A stretch of 64,000 bases of DNA, from NCBI GenBank assembly GCA_024529925.1, contig JAFEUB010000069.1, positions 550,501 through 614,500 of the forward strand, written 5' to 3'. The position numbers and the translations under genes are program-made. The notes under the pieces were generated by a model. That model did not search any database and was not told the DNA's origin. It saw only the letters and a program-made list of their open reading frames with translations. Below are positions 13,261 to 24,380 of this stretch, piece after piece (within the stretch, counting starts at the first letter, position 1; the number at the start of each line of letters is the position of its first letter). Source of the DNA: Ophthalmolycus amberensis. Taxonomy: Eukaryota; Chordata; Actinopteri; Perciformes; Zoarcidae.

Positions 13261-14150
13261 GTTGTAGACAGGTTGCTAAAAAGAGGTTTAGACTAGGAAT
13301 CGAGACTAATTAAGACTGGGTTGCTTACTTTTATTGTATTTATTTCACTCCTAAAAATGTTTGATTATAGTGTTGGACAAATGACACAACAAAAATGTAA
13401 TTCTTTTTTTCAGTTTGATCGTACAAGGACTCCATGAACACAGTAAAAAGGTCATGAATAGCAAACATTACTGCCAAATAAGTTTCATGTTAGTCATTAT
13501 TCCCAACCTTCTGCCGGGTTGTTTCACATTTGTTTTGATAGTCTTTTCAAAGTAAATCCTGACTTTAGCAGATACTTCAAATGCTCTACAGCCATCTGTT
13601 GTGAACGATCAGATAGTTTGATAAAAATAAACACATGGGCAACCATTGAGGTACAAGGAAGTATCTAATTGCCTTGCCAGGTCGACCTTTGTTCCAGATT
13701 TGAAAAAAACAATGGGAGAAAGAATTGTAAAGCCATTACTGCTTTGAAAGTCAATGAAAATGTGAGCTTTACAGAAACCTTACTGCTAACTACCAAATCT
13801 TGACGCCGTTAACATTTTGGGCCACATTCAAAATTCCAGCACAAGTCTTGGGTGTAAGGGCCAAAAAGTAAACTGCATCAAAGTCAACTTCAATAGCCGT
13901 GTGCACCGTCTTGACAGCATTAGGCTCACAGGAGAAAGACCAGTGTAATTATCCTTCTAGTTCATGTCACTACATTCCTCAAAAAACGTGAAATTCTCAG
14001 CTGCATGAAGTACGCAATAAAGCACACTTCCTAAGCATTCAGAGAAATTTGCCGGTCAAACTCATATGGTGGACAATTTCCCCAAAGACTTCCACATCCA
14101 GTGTCTTGCTCAACAAGTGTCAAGAAATAAGAAAAAAAAGCAACACCTTT
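13261..14150. other. Intergenic stretch between ppp1r37 and the H2A variant
   Basis: AT-rich, no gene or recognised repeat on either strand. It lies between the CpG block and the 3' end of the H2A-type gene. Confidence 0.4.
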
Positions 14151-14164
14151 AGAAATATAATACT

Positions 14165-14170
14165 TTTAAT
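14165..14170 (-). terminator. Polyadenylation signal of the H2A variant
   Basis: On the minus strand an ATTAAA lies 34 nt beyond the stop codon of the histone gene, giving a predicted 3' UTR of only about 50-60 nt. No 16-nt histone stem-loop of the GGCTCTTTT..AGAGCC type is visible between the stop codon and this signal. The mRNA is therefore predicted to be polyadenylated, as for replication-independent variants. Confidence 0.55.
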
Positions 14171-14203
14171 ATATGAAATTTGTAAAAACACGTAAATTCA
14201 CAA

Positions 14204-14626
14204 TCAAAATTCTTGAGACTGAACATCTTTAGCTGAAATAGGTGAAATATCCTTGGGCACTTTGGTCTTCTTGGGGACAAGGCTTGCGTGGATATTTGGG
14301 ATGACCCCACCCTCGGAGATCGTGACCCCTGCCAGCAGTTTGTTGAGCTCTTCATCATTTTTCACTGCCAACAAGATGTGGCGAGGAGAGACGCGGTGCT
14401 TCTTGTTATCACGACAGGCATTTCCTGCCAGCTCCAGGATTTCTGCGCAGAGATACTCCAGGACTGCTCCGAAGTATACTGCCGCACCACTGCCAATTCG
14501 CTTAGCATAGTGGCCTTTTCTCAAAAGCCTGTGGATACGGCCCACTGGAAAAGTGATCCCTGCTCTGGTAGACCGGGATACATGAGGTTTTGCTTTGGGT
14601 ACAGCCTTCTTTCCACGGCCAGACAT
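14204..14626 (-). CDS. Divergent H2A.X-type histone variant ending in SQEF
   Basis: A complete 140-residue histone H2A in one coding exon, starting MSGRGKK like other H2A proteins. The fold is intact: FPVGRIHRLLRKG (26-38), AVLEYLCAEILELAGN (54-69), NDEELNKLL (90-98). All six acidic-patch residues are present (E57, E62, E65, D91, E92, E93, counting Met) and K119-K120 match the ubiquitylated lysines. The last four residues, S137-Q-E-F140, are the H2A.X phosphorylation motif targeted by ATM/ATR/DNA-PK. Against canonical H2A it is clearly changed: L1 loop HYAKRIGSGAAVYF (39-52), cysteines at 60 and 71, and RVSPRHILLAV (78-88), which recalls macroH2A. The C-terminal tail is a unique Lys/Asp/Ser stretch. 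It may be the fish oocyte H2A variant described as h2af1o, but I cannot confirm orthology. It has its own TATA box and no neighbouring histone genes. Confidence 0.88.
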   Translation of the reverse strand: MSGRGKKAVPKAKPHVSRSTRAGITFPVGRIHRLLRKGHYAKRIGSGAAVYFGAVLEYLCAEILELAGNACRDNKKHRVSPRHILLAVKNDEELNKLLAGVTISEGGVIPNIHASLVPKKTKVPKDISPISAKDVQSQEF

Positions 14627-14833
14627 CTTCAGTCTTGAATTGGGAGAAAATCAATTTAATACATCTAGAGAAGAGCATCACTAAATCAGCTGTTGTGTTT
14701 AAAATGAAGGCCGATAGAATTTTAGGTCATGTTTAAACATTAGCGCAAACACAGTCTCATAATGCACAAGATAAGAAAGAATAAACTCATTCCTCTTGCA
14801 GTGGACCACATCAAACTTTAACAAACACTCACC

Positions 14834-14870
14834 AATATTCTGCACTTCCTTCATGTTAAAAGAGCAGGTA
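14834..14870 (-). other. Predicted 5' untranslated exon of the H2A variant, with a short upstream ORF
   Basis: About 30 bp downstream of the TATA box on the minus strand is a short segment ending at a strong splice donor, ATTG|GTGAGTG (GT at 14832-14831). A matching acceptor, TTTTCTCCCAATTCAAG (AG at 14635-14634), lies just before the histone ATG, so a leader intron of about 200 bp is predicted. The exon carries one ATG. If these sites are used it opens an 8-codon ORF (M-K-E-V-Q-N-I-D) whose TGA lies two bases before the histone ATG. A second AG (14628-14627), directly before the ATG, is an alternative acceptor. The transcript start is estimated from TATA spacing. Confidence 0.5.
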
Positions 14871-14893
14871 CACACTGAAACAAAGAACGCTGC

Positions 14894-14936
14894 TTTTATA
14901 TGAGTCAGGCAGTAATTGGTTGATTGCTGACACCTG
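14894..14936 (-). promoter_or_regulatory. TATA, CCAAT and E-box cluster of the H2A variant
   Basis: Read on the minus strand, TATAAAA lies at 14900-14894, a CCAAT pentamer at 14919-14915 and an E-box CAGGTG at 14936-14931, all upstream of the predicted leader exon. The order E-box, CCAAT, TATA, start is a compact core promoter, although CCAAT is unusually close to TATA. E-boxes of the CANNTG class are bound by FIGLA in oocyte genes, which would fit an oocyte histone; this last step is inference only. Confidence 0.5.
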
Positions 14937-14939
14937 GCT

Positions 14940-17900
14940 CCTCTGCTACATGAGAATGGATGTTGAAAGACCCACAGACTTCTGTGCAAAGGGAATAATG
15001 CAGTCTTGGAGGCTATCAAAGGAGACAGAAATAATCAGTGTTAGATATGAGAAAATACATAATAATGAGGAAGTAGGTAGAACAAGATATGGTGTGAGAC
15101 AAGAAGGGCAATCCACTCGGGTCAGATCAGGTTGACGTTTTTGGCCTTTTTTGAAATGGTAATTTACTGTTCTGCTGGAGTAGAAAGAAAATCCTAGAAA
15201 ATTTGACGTATTTATAGATGATGCTAGGACATTTCTGGATGTGTGAGTTTCTGGAAAATGTGTGCAGCAGCAGTTGAGAGAAGCTTTTGGCTCTTAAACA
15301 CCTGGAAAGTATAGAAATTATATCAGAGAGGGAAGTTTTAGTTTAAATCTAGTAGTTTGTGGCAATGCAAAGGTTTGGATGCCAGCTGCCATTAACAAAG
15401 AAGAACAGCTTACAATTGACAACGTTATAGACTGTTTGATATCGCTCGCATACATTTAACTGAGTAACACTGCAGGTGGACACTATTGTTTCCTGTGGAA
15501 AAGCTCCAAATACCAAACATTTGTGTGAAACCGATCACAGTAACTGCACAGAAAGTAACCTACTGATGATATATGTGCATATTGTTTAAATTAATGGAGA
15601 AACACTCATTTAATAAGAAAGGGGAAAGTGGAGAGAGAAGTTTCAAGTGTTGATGGCAGTGAATGCGATTTTGACAGCGCAACTTCCCAATCAGTCACAC
15701 AATAGAACTCCAAAATTGCTGCAACAACCACCAGGCACAAAAACAATAAGCAAGATTTGTATGAGTAATAGGCAGTGGTGGTATGTAACCGATATCATTT
15801 TTGAGGCCCTTTTTTGGAGTATTTTTTATTTTATGCTACTTTATACTTTCCCTCTATCTTTCGGAAGCAAAAATCAAATAATAAAATGTAATATTTAACA
15901 TAATACAACAGGCACTCTGCTGCATATTTAGCACTTTTCCCTTTGATACTAATATATTATGTTCCTTTACTTAACTATAATATGTGTGTGAAGAAAAGAA
16001 AACCGTTGGATAAACAGCTGTTTGATTGGTCTTAGAAACCCAGAGCCCTTAACTCTGTTTTATTAGTGTGCTAAAGTGAGCACAGCGATTACGATCTGAA
16101 ATAGCTCCTTTATAGTAAAAAGAAACAGATAGTCATTTTCTGGTGCAAAAGTGTTTTGCATGCAAAACGCGTTTTCCACCTGTGTAGACACGTATTTAAT
16201 GTTTACTTTTGAACTCTATAGTCCTCACTATGTCCTAACTGTGTTTATTCTTTCTTAAACTCCTTTCAGAAACGCATACATCAGGGCGCTGCTTATAAAA
16301 CATATATTCTTTCAAACATTAAACAGACAATGTAGCACGTCATCTATTCCACCCATTTTAATAAATTTCATCTCATAATGTGCTGAAACACATCAACAGC
16401 AGATGGCAGCACAGACCTCAGATTTAACCTGTAGCTTGTTGCAGGTTGTCTTTATTGTTTTTTTTAACTTAAATTGCATATTCTTAATAAAGGAGCATTT
16501 ATAAAACCACATTTAATGGTGTCATGATCCTTCACTTTATGATTAGGTGCTTGACTGTGTCTGCCGCCTTGAGCGCCTGACGTGCTTACTAATTAACTGC
16601 TTGGGGGGAGTGATGATGACTCATCTCTATGTATCAAGCGGTTCATCACAATCAGAAAAAGACAGAGATAAACAGGGATTTATTTATGTTTGAAGGTCTA
16701 AAAGGCAACTCCTGATTAGTAACCCAAATGTGGTAGCATGTGTTTTTCCACCAGTATTTTTGGGTGTAATTTTTGAGGTTGTATTTTTGAGAATAAACAC
16801 TGACTTTGTAAACAATAGTTTGTCAAAACAATCCTTAATCAAGGTCCACTTATTGGCTTTTTCAACCGTGTTACATAGTCTACTCTGCCGCGAGCTCAGT
16901 ACTGTTTATATTTCCATGATCCACATAATGCATAATCGCCTTTTTCATGGAAACTGAGCAATCTCCACCTGCTGATGAAGACCGTGTGAAACGGTTGAAA
17001 AGAAAAGCTAGTAATTTAACATTATGTCGATAAATGACTAAACTATTTAATTGAATGGACAGAGGGGGTTGATAATAAAGGTTAGTGCACAGATTCTTAA
17101 TACAAGTGGGATATTTCCTATAACACTTGATATTAAATTGCTAGTGGCACACATGACCTGAGCAAAGAATACCTCCCACTAAAAGTAAATATTTTAACAT
17201 TATAAAGGACCTCTCATGTTTTGTCACTCTCTTTTTGCTTCAAAGCAATGACTGGTAGCTCTGTCATTGTCAATATCCTCATTGCCAAATTTGAAGGCAA
17301 CCAGCTTCGTCCTTTGTACCTTTTGCTTCTCCCCCATGTACCGACAGTGAGCTATGGAGGAGAGACACAGAGACACATTTTGACTGTTCAGATTCACTTT
17401 AAAACATGGCAAAGAGCCAATTGCAGAGCAGCGGGAAGACAAATTAAGAGGGGACCTTCCCAGCAGGTTGTCCTTGGACAGATTAGATGCGATTCTGCTC
17501 AACCTCTCAACATCCTCCCGACACGAGGAGGACAGGACGGGACTTGCAAGCTGTCGCAGAGCAGTTCCCATGATGCATATCTCTGGAGCCTGACTTTCAA
17601 ATATGTAAAGTGTAAAGCCAGTGCACACACAATGAGTTGGTTCCTAACACAATTTATTTGCACTCAGACTAGATCAGTGCATAAGTCGTAGTTTTTCATC
17701 ATGTGAGTTGTCATCATTGAAGCAGGCCAGCTCTTTTTGTGTGCCGTTCCCCTGAGAGTCTTCGTCTGGATAAAGGCTGAGGGCCGTCTGTATTTATTAG
17801 CAACAGTAGCTACTAACACTGCAGTTTGCAGTCTGCCGCTGAGTAAGAAGAGGAGATGAAAAGGAAAGAGGAGGAAGTCATGAAATGATCCAAACATAGG

Positions 17901-18370
17901 AATAAACTCAGAGATTGAAGGCAAAACCAGACACCAAAGCCCCTAACATGATTTATTTTGTCTGCTAACCCACTATAAGTTAAATAAGACAGTTTATCTC
18001 TCTCTGATATGTAATTTTTCACACAATTGACTGCTGAATTTACAGGTATAGGTCTCTTTCTCTGTTTTTCCACTAGACAGGTGAACAGGTAAACAGTGAA
18101 GGCAGCCTCACGCTCTCTTTGGCTGACACACTGGGGCCTTTTTCTCTTTTCCCTGAGCAGTAATACATTTGAAGATGTGTTTTTTAGGACGATTGCTGTT
18201 ACTTTGACTTCTAGTTTTTTCCCTTTCCTCACTTTTATGAAGACGTCAGCGGCGGACTACAGGACATTCTGCCCGATCTCAGGAAAGCAATTGATCTTCT
18301 ACCAAAAGCAAAGTCAAAGGTCAATGACTTCTTGCATATATGCAGACACACTTGTACGATTATAGACATG
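14940..18370. other. Intergenic stretch, no gene recognised
   Basis: AT-rich DNA upstream of the H2A variant. Open frames in it (for example 17221-17691 on plus and 17813-18232 on minus) show no family features and have the composition of non-coding sequence. No RNA gene is evident. Confidence 0.4.
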
Positions 18371-18372
18371 CT

Positions 18373-18413
18373 TTCAATTCAATTCAATTCAATTCAATTT
18401 TCAATTCAATTCA
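18373..18413. repeat. (AATTC)n tract, tail of the LINE
   Basis: About eight copies of AATTC, slightly interrupted. Read on the minus strand it is (TTGAA)n directly after a GGGCTATACAAAAA-like sequence, which is the usual 3' tail of L2-type fish LINEs as I recall them. It marks the 3' end of the element to its right. Confidence 0.85.
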
Positions 18414-18699
18414 TTTTTGTATAGCCCAAAATCACAAATTACAAATTTGCCTCAGAGGGCTTTACAATATGTACACATTTGACATCCTCTTGTCCCGGTA
18501 ACCCTCACATCAGAACAGGAAAAACTCCCCAAAAACCCTTTAACGGGGAGGAAAGAGGAAGAAACCTGAGGGAGAGCAACAGAGGAGGGATCCCTCTCCC
18601 AGGATGGACAGAAGTGCAATAGATGTCATGTGTAGAACAGGATAGTGAATTACAACACATTCAATGTAATTACAGCACATTCAATGTATGACACAACCA

Positions 18700-19150
18700 C
18701 GACAGGAGGCAACACCTGGTCCAGGTATAACCCGGATACACAGGAACCTGTGAGGCGAGAAAGCACAGAGACTCTGGTGAAGAAGCAGGTCAATAATGTG
18801 CATTAATGGTATCGGTAATATGAAATAGTAATGTGAGTAATAATAAAAGTGATATTAGCAGTTGGAGTCAGCAGGGTCATGGTAGGAGGAAGGACCAGGG
18901 TCCAGATGAAACCATGCTCCATGGAAACCTGTGAGGAGAGGAAGCACAAGGACTCCGGGGAAGAGACAAAATCAGTACTGTGCATTAATGGTATCGGTAA
19001 TAGGATTAATAATGTTAATAATAGAAGATCGTAGTAGGTGTCAGCAGGGCCATGGCTGGTTGAAGAACCAGTGTCCAGATAAAACTGCGGTCATGGGAAC
19101 CTGTGAGGCGAGAAAGCACAAATACTCCGGGGAAGAAGTAAAGTTAGTAA
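18700..19150. repeat. Three tandem copies of a roughly 175-bp unit
   Basis: The phrase ggaacctgtgaggcgagaaa recurs with small changes at about 18743, 18923 and 19096. Each time it is followed by 'gcaca..gactc.gg.gaag' and, some 40 bp later, by a version of 'gcattaatgg'. Spacing is 180 and 173 bp. The block lies in the 3' UTR of the LINE. Confidence 0.85.
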
Positions 19151-19290
19151 TGAGCATTAATGGGACATCAATGCATACAGACAGAGGTGACGAAGAGGAG
19201 GAGAGAGGTGCTCAGTGTAGGAAGTCCCCCTGTAGTTTTTGCCTATACCAGTTTGTCCATGGGCCGGTCCAAGGCAAGCCAGAGCCAGCC

Positions 19291-19904
19291 CTAACTATAA
19301 GCACTATCAAAGAGGAAAGTCTTAAGCCTACTCTTAAATGTGGTGAGTGTGTCTGCCCCCCGGACTGAAACGGGAAGCTGGTTCCACAGAAGAGGAGCTT
19401 GATAACTGAAGGCTCTGGCTCCCATCCTACTTTTTAAGACTCTAGGAACCACAAGTAACCCTGAATTAATGGAGCGCAGCTCTCTAGTAGGGCAGTATGG
19501 TACTATAAGCTCTTTAAGATATGATGGCGCCTGACCAATTCGGGCTTTGTAGGTAAGTAAAAGGATTTAAAATTACTATTCTAGATTTTACAGGGAGCCA
19601 GTGCAGAGAAGCTAATACAGGAGTAATATGATCTCTCCTCTTAGTTCTTGTTAGTACACGAGCTGCAGCATTCTGGATCAACTGGAGAGATTTAAGAGAC
19701 TTATTAGAGCAGCCTGAAAATAAGGAATTGCAATAATCTAGTCCAGAGGTAACAAATGCATGAACTAATTTCTCTGCATCGCTTTGAGACAGGATGTGCC
19801 TGATTTTTGAAATATTACGTAGGTGAAAAAAGGCAGTCCTAGAAATTAGTTTTATCTGAGAGTTAAAAGACAAATCCTGATCAAAGGTAACTCCAAGATT
19901 CTTC
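19291..19904 (-). pseudogene. Reverse transcriptase C-terminal remnant of the LINE
   Basis: Minus-strand coding remnant. From about 19904 it reads NLGVTFDQDLSF, then HAFVTSGLDYCNSLFSG, LQLIQNAAARVLTRT and ITPVLASLHWLPVKSRI, the characteristic series after the catalytic domain of L2/CR1-like reverse transcriptases. The frame then shifts once, near 19575, and similarity resumes in another frame through LRSINSGLLVVPR and GADTLTTFKSRLKTFLF to a TAG at 19293-19291. The catalytic core and endonuclease are missing because of 5' truncation, so no active enzyme can be made. Confidence 0.8.
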
Positions 19905-20018
19905 TCTGTCGCTGCTCTGTCGCCGCCGCTCAGTGCTCTGTCGCCGCCGCTCAGTGCTCTGTCGCCGCCGCTCAGTGCTCTGTCGCCGCCGCTCAGTGCT
20001 CTGTCGCTGCTGCTCTAT
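19905..20018. repeat. 21-bp GC-rich minisatellite
   Basis: Four nearly identical copies of TGCTCTGTCGCCGCCGCTCAG in tandem, with partial diverged units at both ends. The unit length is a multiple of three. It is much richer in G+C and CpG than its surroundings and sits exactly at the truncated 5' end of the LINE. Confidence 0.93.
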
Positions 20019-20637
20019 CTTTCACATGGATAGAGTGGTGTTCATATTTTTAATCAATTTTTAAAGGGTAATGACCCCACTGAAAATACCATAATTTCTA
20101 AAAAGTATTTATTGCAATTGTTCACCTCTTTCAACAGATAATAGCAGATTCATCACCCACTTTTTCCACATTCATAAATTCCTGTTTGACAGCAGCATTA
20201 GCCTCATAATACCTCAATGACAGCAGGAACAAAGGTGTTAAATACGTCTGGCCCCTCGTGTAATCTGCAGTCAATAAAGACTAAATTAATGTGAGGTGTT
20301 CAGACAGTAATTGGAGAGTGAGTCATTCTCTGAGTGCATCTACTTTAATTATGAAACCTTATGGACACCCACAGTGCAGCCGGGTGTCTTGAGGTCCCAG
20401 GATCCTCGGGTGCTTAAAGTCTGTCGCCGCCTGAAAAAAAAAAAAGGCTGCGATTGTTTTTCCATGACTTCTTTTGCAACAGCCTGGACTCATGCAGTCC
20501 CATTAAATAAAGGAACACTTTGAGAGACTATGCCTCAAAGTTATTTCCTGAGTGAAATCTTACACATTGCGTGTATATTTGTGTTATGTGTACATTTGAA
20601 TTAATATGAATATTAATCATATTGCTCTGAAGCAGCT
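20019..20637. other. Intergenic stretch, no gene recognised
   Basis: Unremarkable AT-rich sequence. It contains a short poly-A stretch near 20440. No repeat family is recognised. Confidence 0.35.
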
Positions 20638-20800
20638 TTTAAAGGAATAGTTTGGCATTTTGGTAAAAACTCTTGTTTGCTTTCTTGCCGAGAGGTACAC
20701 GAGAGGATTGATGCCACTCTAATCTTTGTCCTTTCATTGTACGGCCAGCAGCTCAGCTTAGCTCAGCATAAAGACTTGAAACTGAGGGAAGTACTGGTAT
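20638..20800 (+). repeat. Interspersed fish repeat, 'aaaggaatagtttggcatttt' family
   Basis: Begins AAAGGAATAGTTTGGCATTT and continues with 'ctttcttgccgagag', 'gatgccactct', 'ccagcagctcagcttagct' and 'cataaagacttgaaactg'. I recognise this as a degenerate copy of a very common teleost intergenic repeat. Its exact class (SINE- or MITE-like) is not clear from one copy and the ends are approximate. Confidence 0.65.
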
Positions 20801-23800
20801 GAAAAAGCTTTGACATATTCAACTTTGTGTAGTCTGATTTAGACAGAAGCCTCATATTAGCTTAGTCATCCTGCTATGGTAAAGTAATAACATTAGGTTA
20901 TGTCTGTTTCCAAAAGTAGTCCCTCCTGTGCTTACTATTTCTGGAAATTGTGAATTGTTTTTAATCCTTTCCGGCCCTCCCTCTCTCGTACCATCCTCCT
21001 CTCCACCTTCCTCAGCTTTTACATCATCCTACGCATCTTTTATCCTCCTCAGGTTCTAAGCCAGCTGTGATGGCTACCATATGTCCATACCACATGTCAC
21101 CGGTTTCCCAATAAAAGAACATTTCCCTTTTTAAACATTAAACAGAGGGTGGACCTTGGGAGATATAAAATTGGTGAAGGATTTCATCTGCCACTGAACT
21201 CCTGTGTGGGGATTGACCAGAAGAAGACAGGCACCGCAAATCACTGCCACGTCATCAGAAGAAGGGGGAAGAACGAAGGACAAAGAGATTTTCCACCCAG
21301 CCACCCATCCGTCCATCCCACCTGTGCAAAACTTCCATTCCTCCTTGCTTTTAATTCCTCCATCTGTTTTTCTCTCTTTCTTTTCAGTCATAAGTTGTTT
21401 TGGCTACTGTCCACTGTATAACTCGTTTTTTAAAATGTAATTATCTTCCTGTCCTTTCTCTCTCCTCCTTTTACCCTTGGTACTTCATCATCACACACAC
21501 ACAGAGAGGCATTTACACACTTCTTTAAATATTCATTCCTGCCTGTCTGTGATGTGTTTTGGGGCGTTTCCTGTTCCCAGCCCTGCTGCTTCCCTGAGAA
21601 CCGCCATGTAGGAAGTGGCAGTCCTGGAACTTGTTCCTCCTCCCCCTCCGACTGGTCACATTCCCACCCACCCTGCCTACCGAGTTGGGAAAGATGGAAA
21701 GAGAGAGAGGGACCTCTGCCATGGAGGTTACTGTCCATTTAATATGAGTGGTTTCTGGATTCTGTTGGAAATTGTTGTTCCAATAGCATTTTCCCAGACA
21801 ATATCACCTTCTTTACTGCACATCCTGCACATCCCTGCTCGCTAATAAACTCAGCATATTACTCTATTTCACAGCTGGAGGTTTCTTAGAATTGTTCTAA
21901 TTCTTTTGACAGAAACAATTCCCAGGTTGTCACTTAATAAGCCATGGCATGTTTTCCCCAACATAAACATGTGAACTTGAATCCGTGCATTTTATTTCAG
22001 ACTTTTTATTAATCTGACATAAAGAATACTTACTTTCTAAGTGAAGATATCCCGAGTCTCTCTGGTGGTCTCAGTCAAAGGGAGGCCAAAGAGGAGAAAC
22101 AGGGCGACATCATGAATGTTCATTCAGTTTTACCGAAAAGTGACACAGTGCAATATGTTCATGTTTCTTATGGGAACAGTTTATACTCAAATAGAGGTCA
22201 GCACTGACTTGCGAGTGGTCTTTATAGCATTACCTCTTCTACACATCTACTATGATACACGGAGATGAAGCAGCTTTTTTAGGATATCTCTGTCCTTTTT
22301 CATAATGGCCTGTTTGCTTGTTTTTGCATGTTCCTGTTCTTGCTCATATTTTGCTTCCTTACTCCATCTGCCTTTTCCCGCTCTTCCATGATTTCATCCT
22401 TTCTTCCCTCTCCCATCTGAAGCACACGATGCCTCAGGTCTGTCCCTCGCTGCCTGTCAATATGTATAAAAATAACCTGTTGAAGGATTCAGGCCCCCGT
22501 GCTGACAGCTCAAGGCTTGTGTTTGTTTGCCTGCATGTCTGTGTATTTTAGAGGCAAGAGCAGATGCTCTCGTAGCTTAAGGCTTGGTTTTCTCATTCTG
22601 GCTATAACAGACCTGTGATTTATGTTATTGTGCTGTTGCTTTGGCGAAAACAAGGCAGGAAGTGCACTGAAGGGACAGAGGGACGGAAGGAAGGGCCATT
22701 GGACAGAAGAAAGTGTTGAATGCTCAATTGTAGCTTAGCAAGACCCTGAGATGTTGACAGATCGTCCAAGCTTGATCTGAACGATGCATGCAACTGTGCA
22801 TTACGAAAAATAGGTGCAATGTGGTTGTTATTGTAAGAGTGAAACTGTGTGATGTAAACGTAACTACATAAACACAGGTTTAAACAACATTGCACATGTG
22901 CAAATGTAAATTTAGTATGATATTGAATTGCTGTCTATAATCTTGTTTACACATATTTAGTATTATGTTAAGTTGATGATCTGATAGCAGATATCGCCAC
23001 TAGCTGGCGCTGTTCAGGCAGCTAGAGGTTATCGGGTTAAGCAAGGAGAGAGGAGAAGTGGGTTTGGCTTGTCTGATTCGGTGTTGGGACTTAAGTTATG
23101 AGGAAAACCCAGAACGTGTTGGAATGATTTAGTCCTTATCATACACCCACGTCGCTTATAATATAACAAAATTTAAGTCAGGAAAAAGATGGCATTCCAA
23201 GAATAATCCTTTTGGTGAATTTGACAAATAGTCCAACAAAACAGCGTGAGGTGCTCATCAGCTTATACGACAGCAGTAAAATCGGACACCTCATGCAATC
23301 AACTGTAAAACAATTGCTGAAGCATCAAGGCACTAGTCGTTTCAAACATCAAATCCTCTTTGATTAACATTTAAAGAACCCAATGGAGAGATTTTGATGA
23401 ACTGTAATACAAACAGCAGCATTTTGTAGGTGCACACTGACCAGACAAGGGTTTTCACGTCTGATTAGCTGGTGTTCTTAATATTCTTACTCTGTATATG
23501 TAGAATGGATATACACACACTTTGTCTTGCTGTGGTTGCCATTGTCTAGGATTTAATACAGTCAAACCTCTGAGCCTTTGGTATGAGCTACTTCCGAAAT
23601 AAATTAATTTAAATGGCGTGTGTGCGATGTTTTTTGGTGTTTCCATGCTGTGACCAAACCACAGTCAGAATGTCTCCCTCACTCCCAATCATAATACAAT
23701 TTCATCTCAAGGAGGAAGTTTGCAACAATTTTTGCCAGGCATCTTCAAAACAAGAGTAATATGGACACCTGCTATAGTGCTCATTGATATTACAACAGAC

Positions 23801-24380
23801 TTTGTTGATGTCCCGTAAGCGCTCAGATGGAAATGCTCCATAGCCTCTTGCTGGCCTCACTTCTCTTCCTTCAAATTTCTGCCAAATAGTACATAGCAAA
23901 TAGTACATAGCATCCCCACACACTCAAACACTCTCCCTCTCTCTCACACACACACACACAACACACACACACCTGATCTTGACTCAGACCAAGTTTTGGG
24001 AATCTGCAGAACCATGTGGTCCGTTTTGTTCGAGGGTTCCAGCTTCCAGTAAACCACTGATCTCGGCTAGACATCTGGTTGATGGTGAACTTGCCTGGAT
24101 TTTAAATTAAAGGAAAGTTTGTGTTTTGGTACAGCCGGAGAAGAGTAAAGAGGGGAAATAATACATCAACAAAGGAAATGAGAGGAGCTTTACAACAGGC
24201 CATGACGAGTGTTGTGTTTCTACAAAAACATTATTTTTAGAGCAGCCAGCCACAAACAGACAGTTGTACCTGCCAACTGATTATTCGCTAAGCTCCGCCC
24301 TATTTGGTCATGGTTGCTATGCCTGTCAAGCTTCCTGTTCCAGCACAGCACATTCCCATTTTAAGATAATGATGGCAGAT
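20801..24380. other. Intergenic stretch, no gene recognised
   Basis: Mixed AT-rich and pyrimidine-rich DNA with a (CA)n tract at 23945-23972 and short poly-purine or poly-pyrimidine runs. Open frames such as 21430-21738 (minus) have no family features. Confidence 0.35.

Larger units (their letters stand above)
18373..19904 (-). mobile_element. 5'-truncated L2-type LINE, minus orientation
   Basis: Read on the minus strand, the element opens with the C-terminal part of a non-LTR reverse transcriptase (19904 down to about 19291). It continues through a long 3' UTR with three tandem 175-bp blocks and ends in GGGCTATAC plus a (TTGAA)n tail. The coding part has a frameshift, so the copy is dead. 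The 5' boundary is abrupt, where the sequence passes into a 21-bp minisatellite. The plus-strand text (for example 'gcctcagagggctttacaat' near 18450) is a familiar interspersed fish repeat. Assignment to the L2 group rests on remembered RT motifs rather than a search. Confidence 0.8.

Noticed and set aside
14253..14638. Plus-strand frames over the histone gene
   Set aside because: Antisense shadows of the H2A variant, with no features of their own.
17221..18232. Several 130- to 156-codon frames on both strands
   Set aside because: They overlap each other in different frames and show no protein family features.
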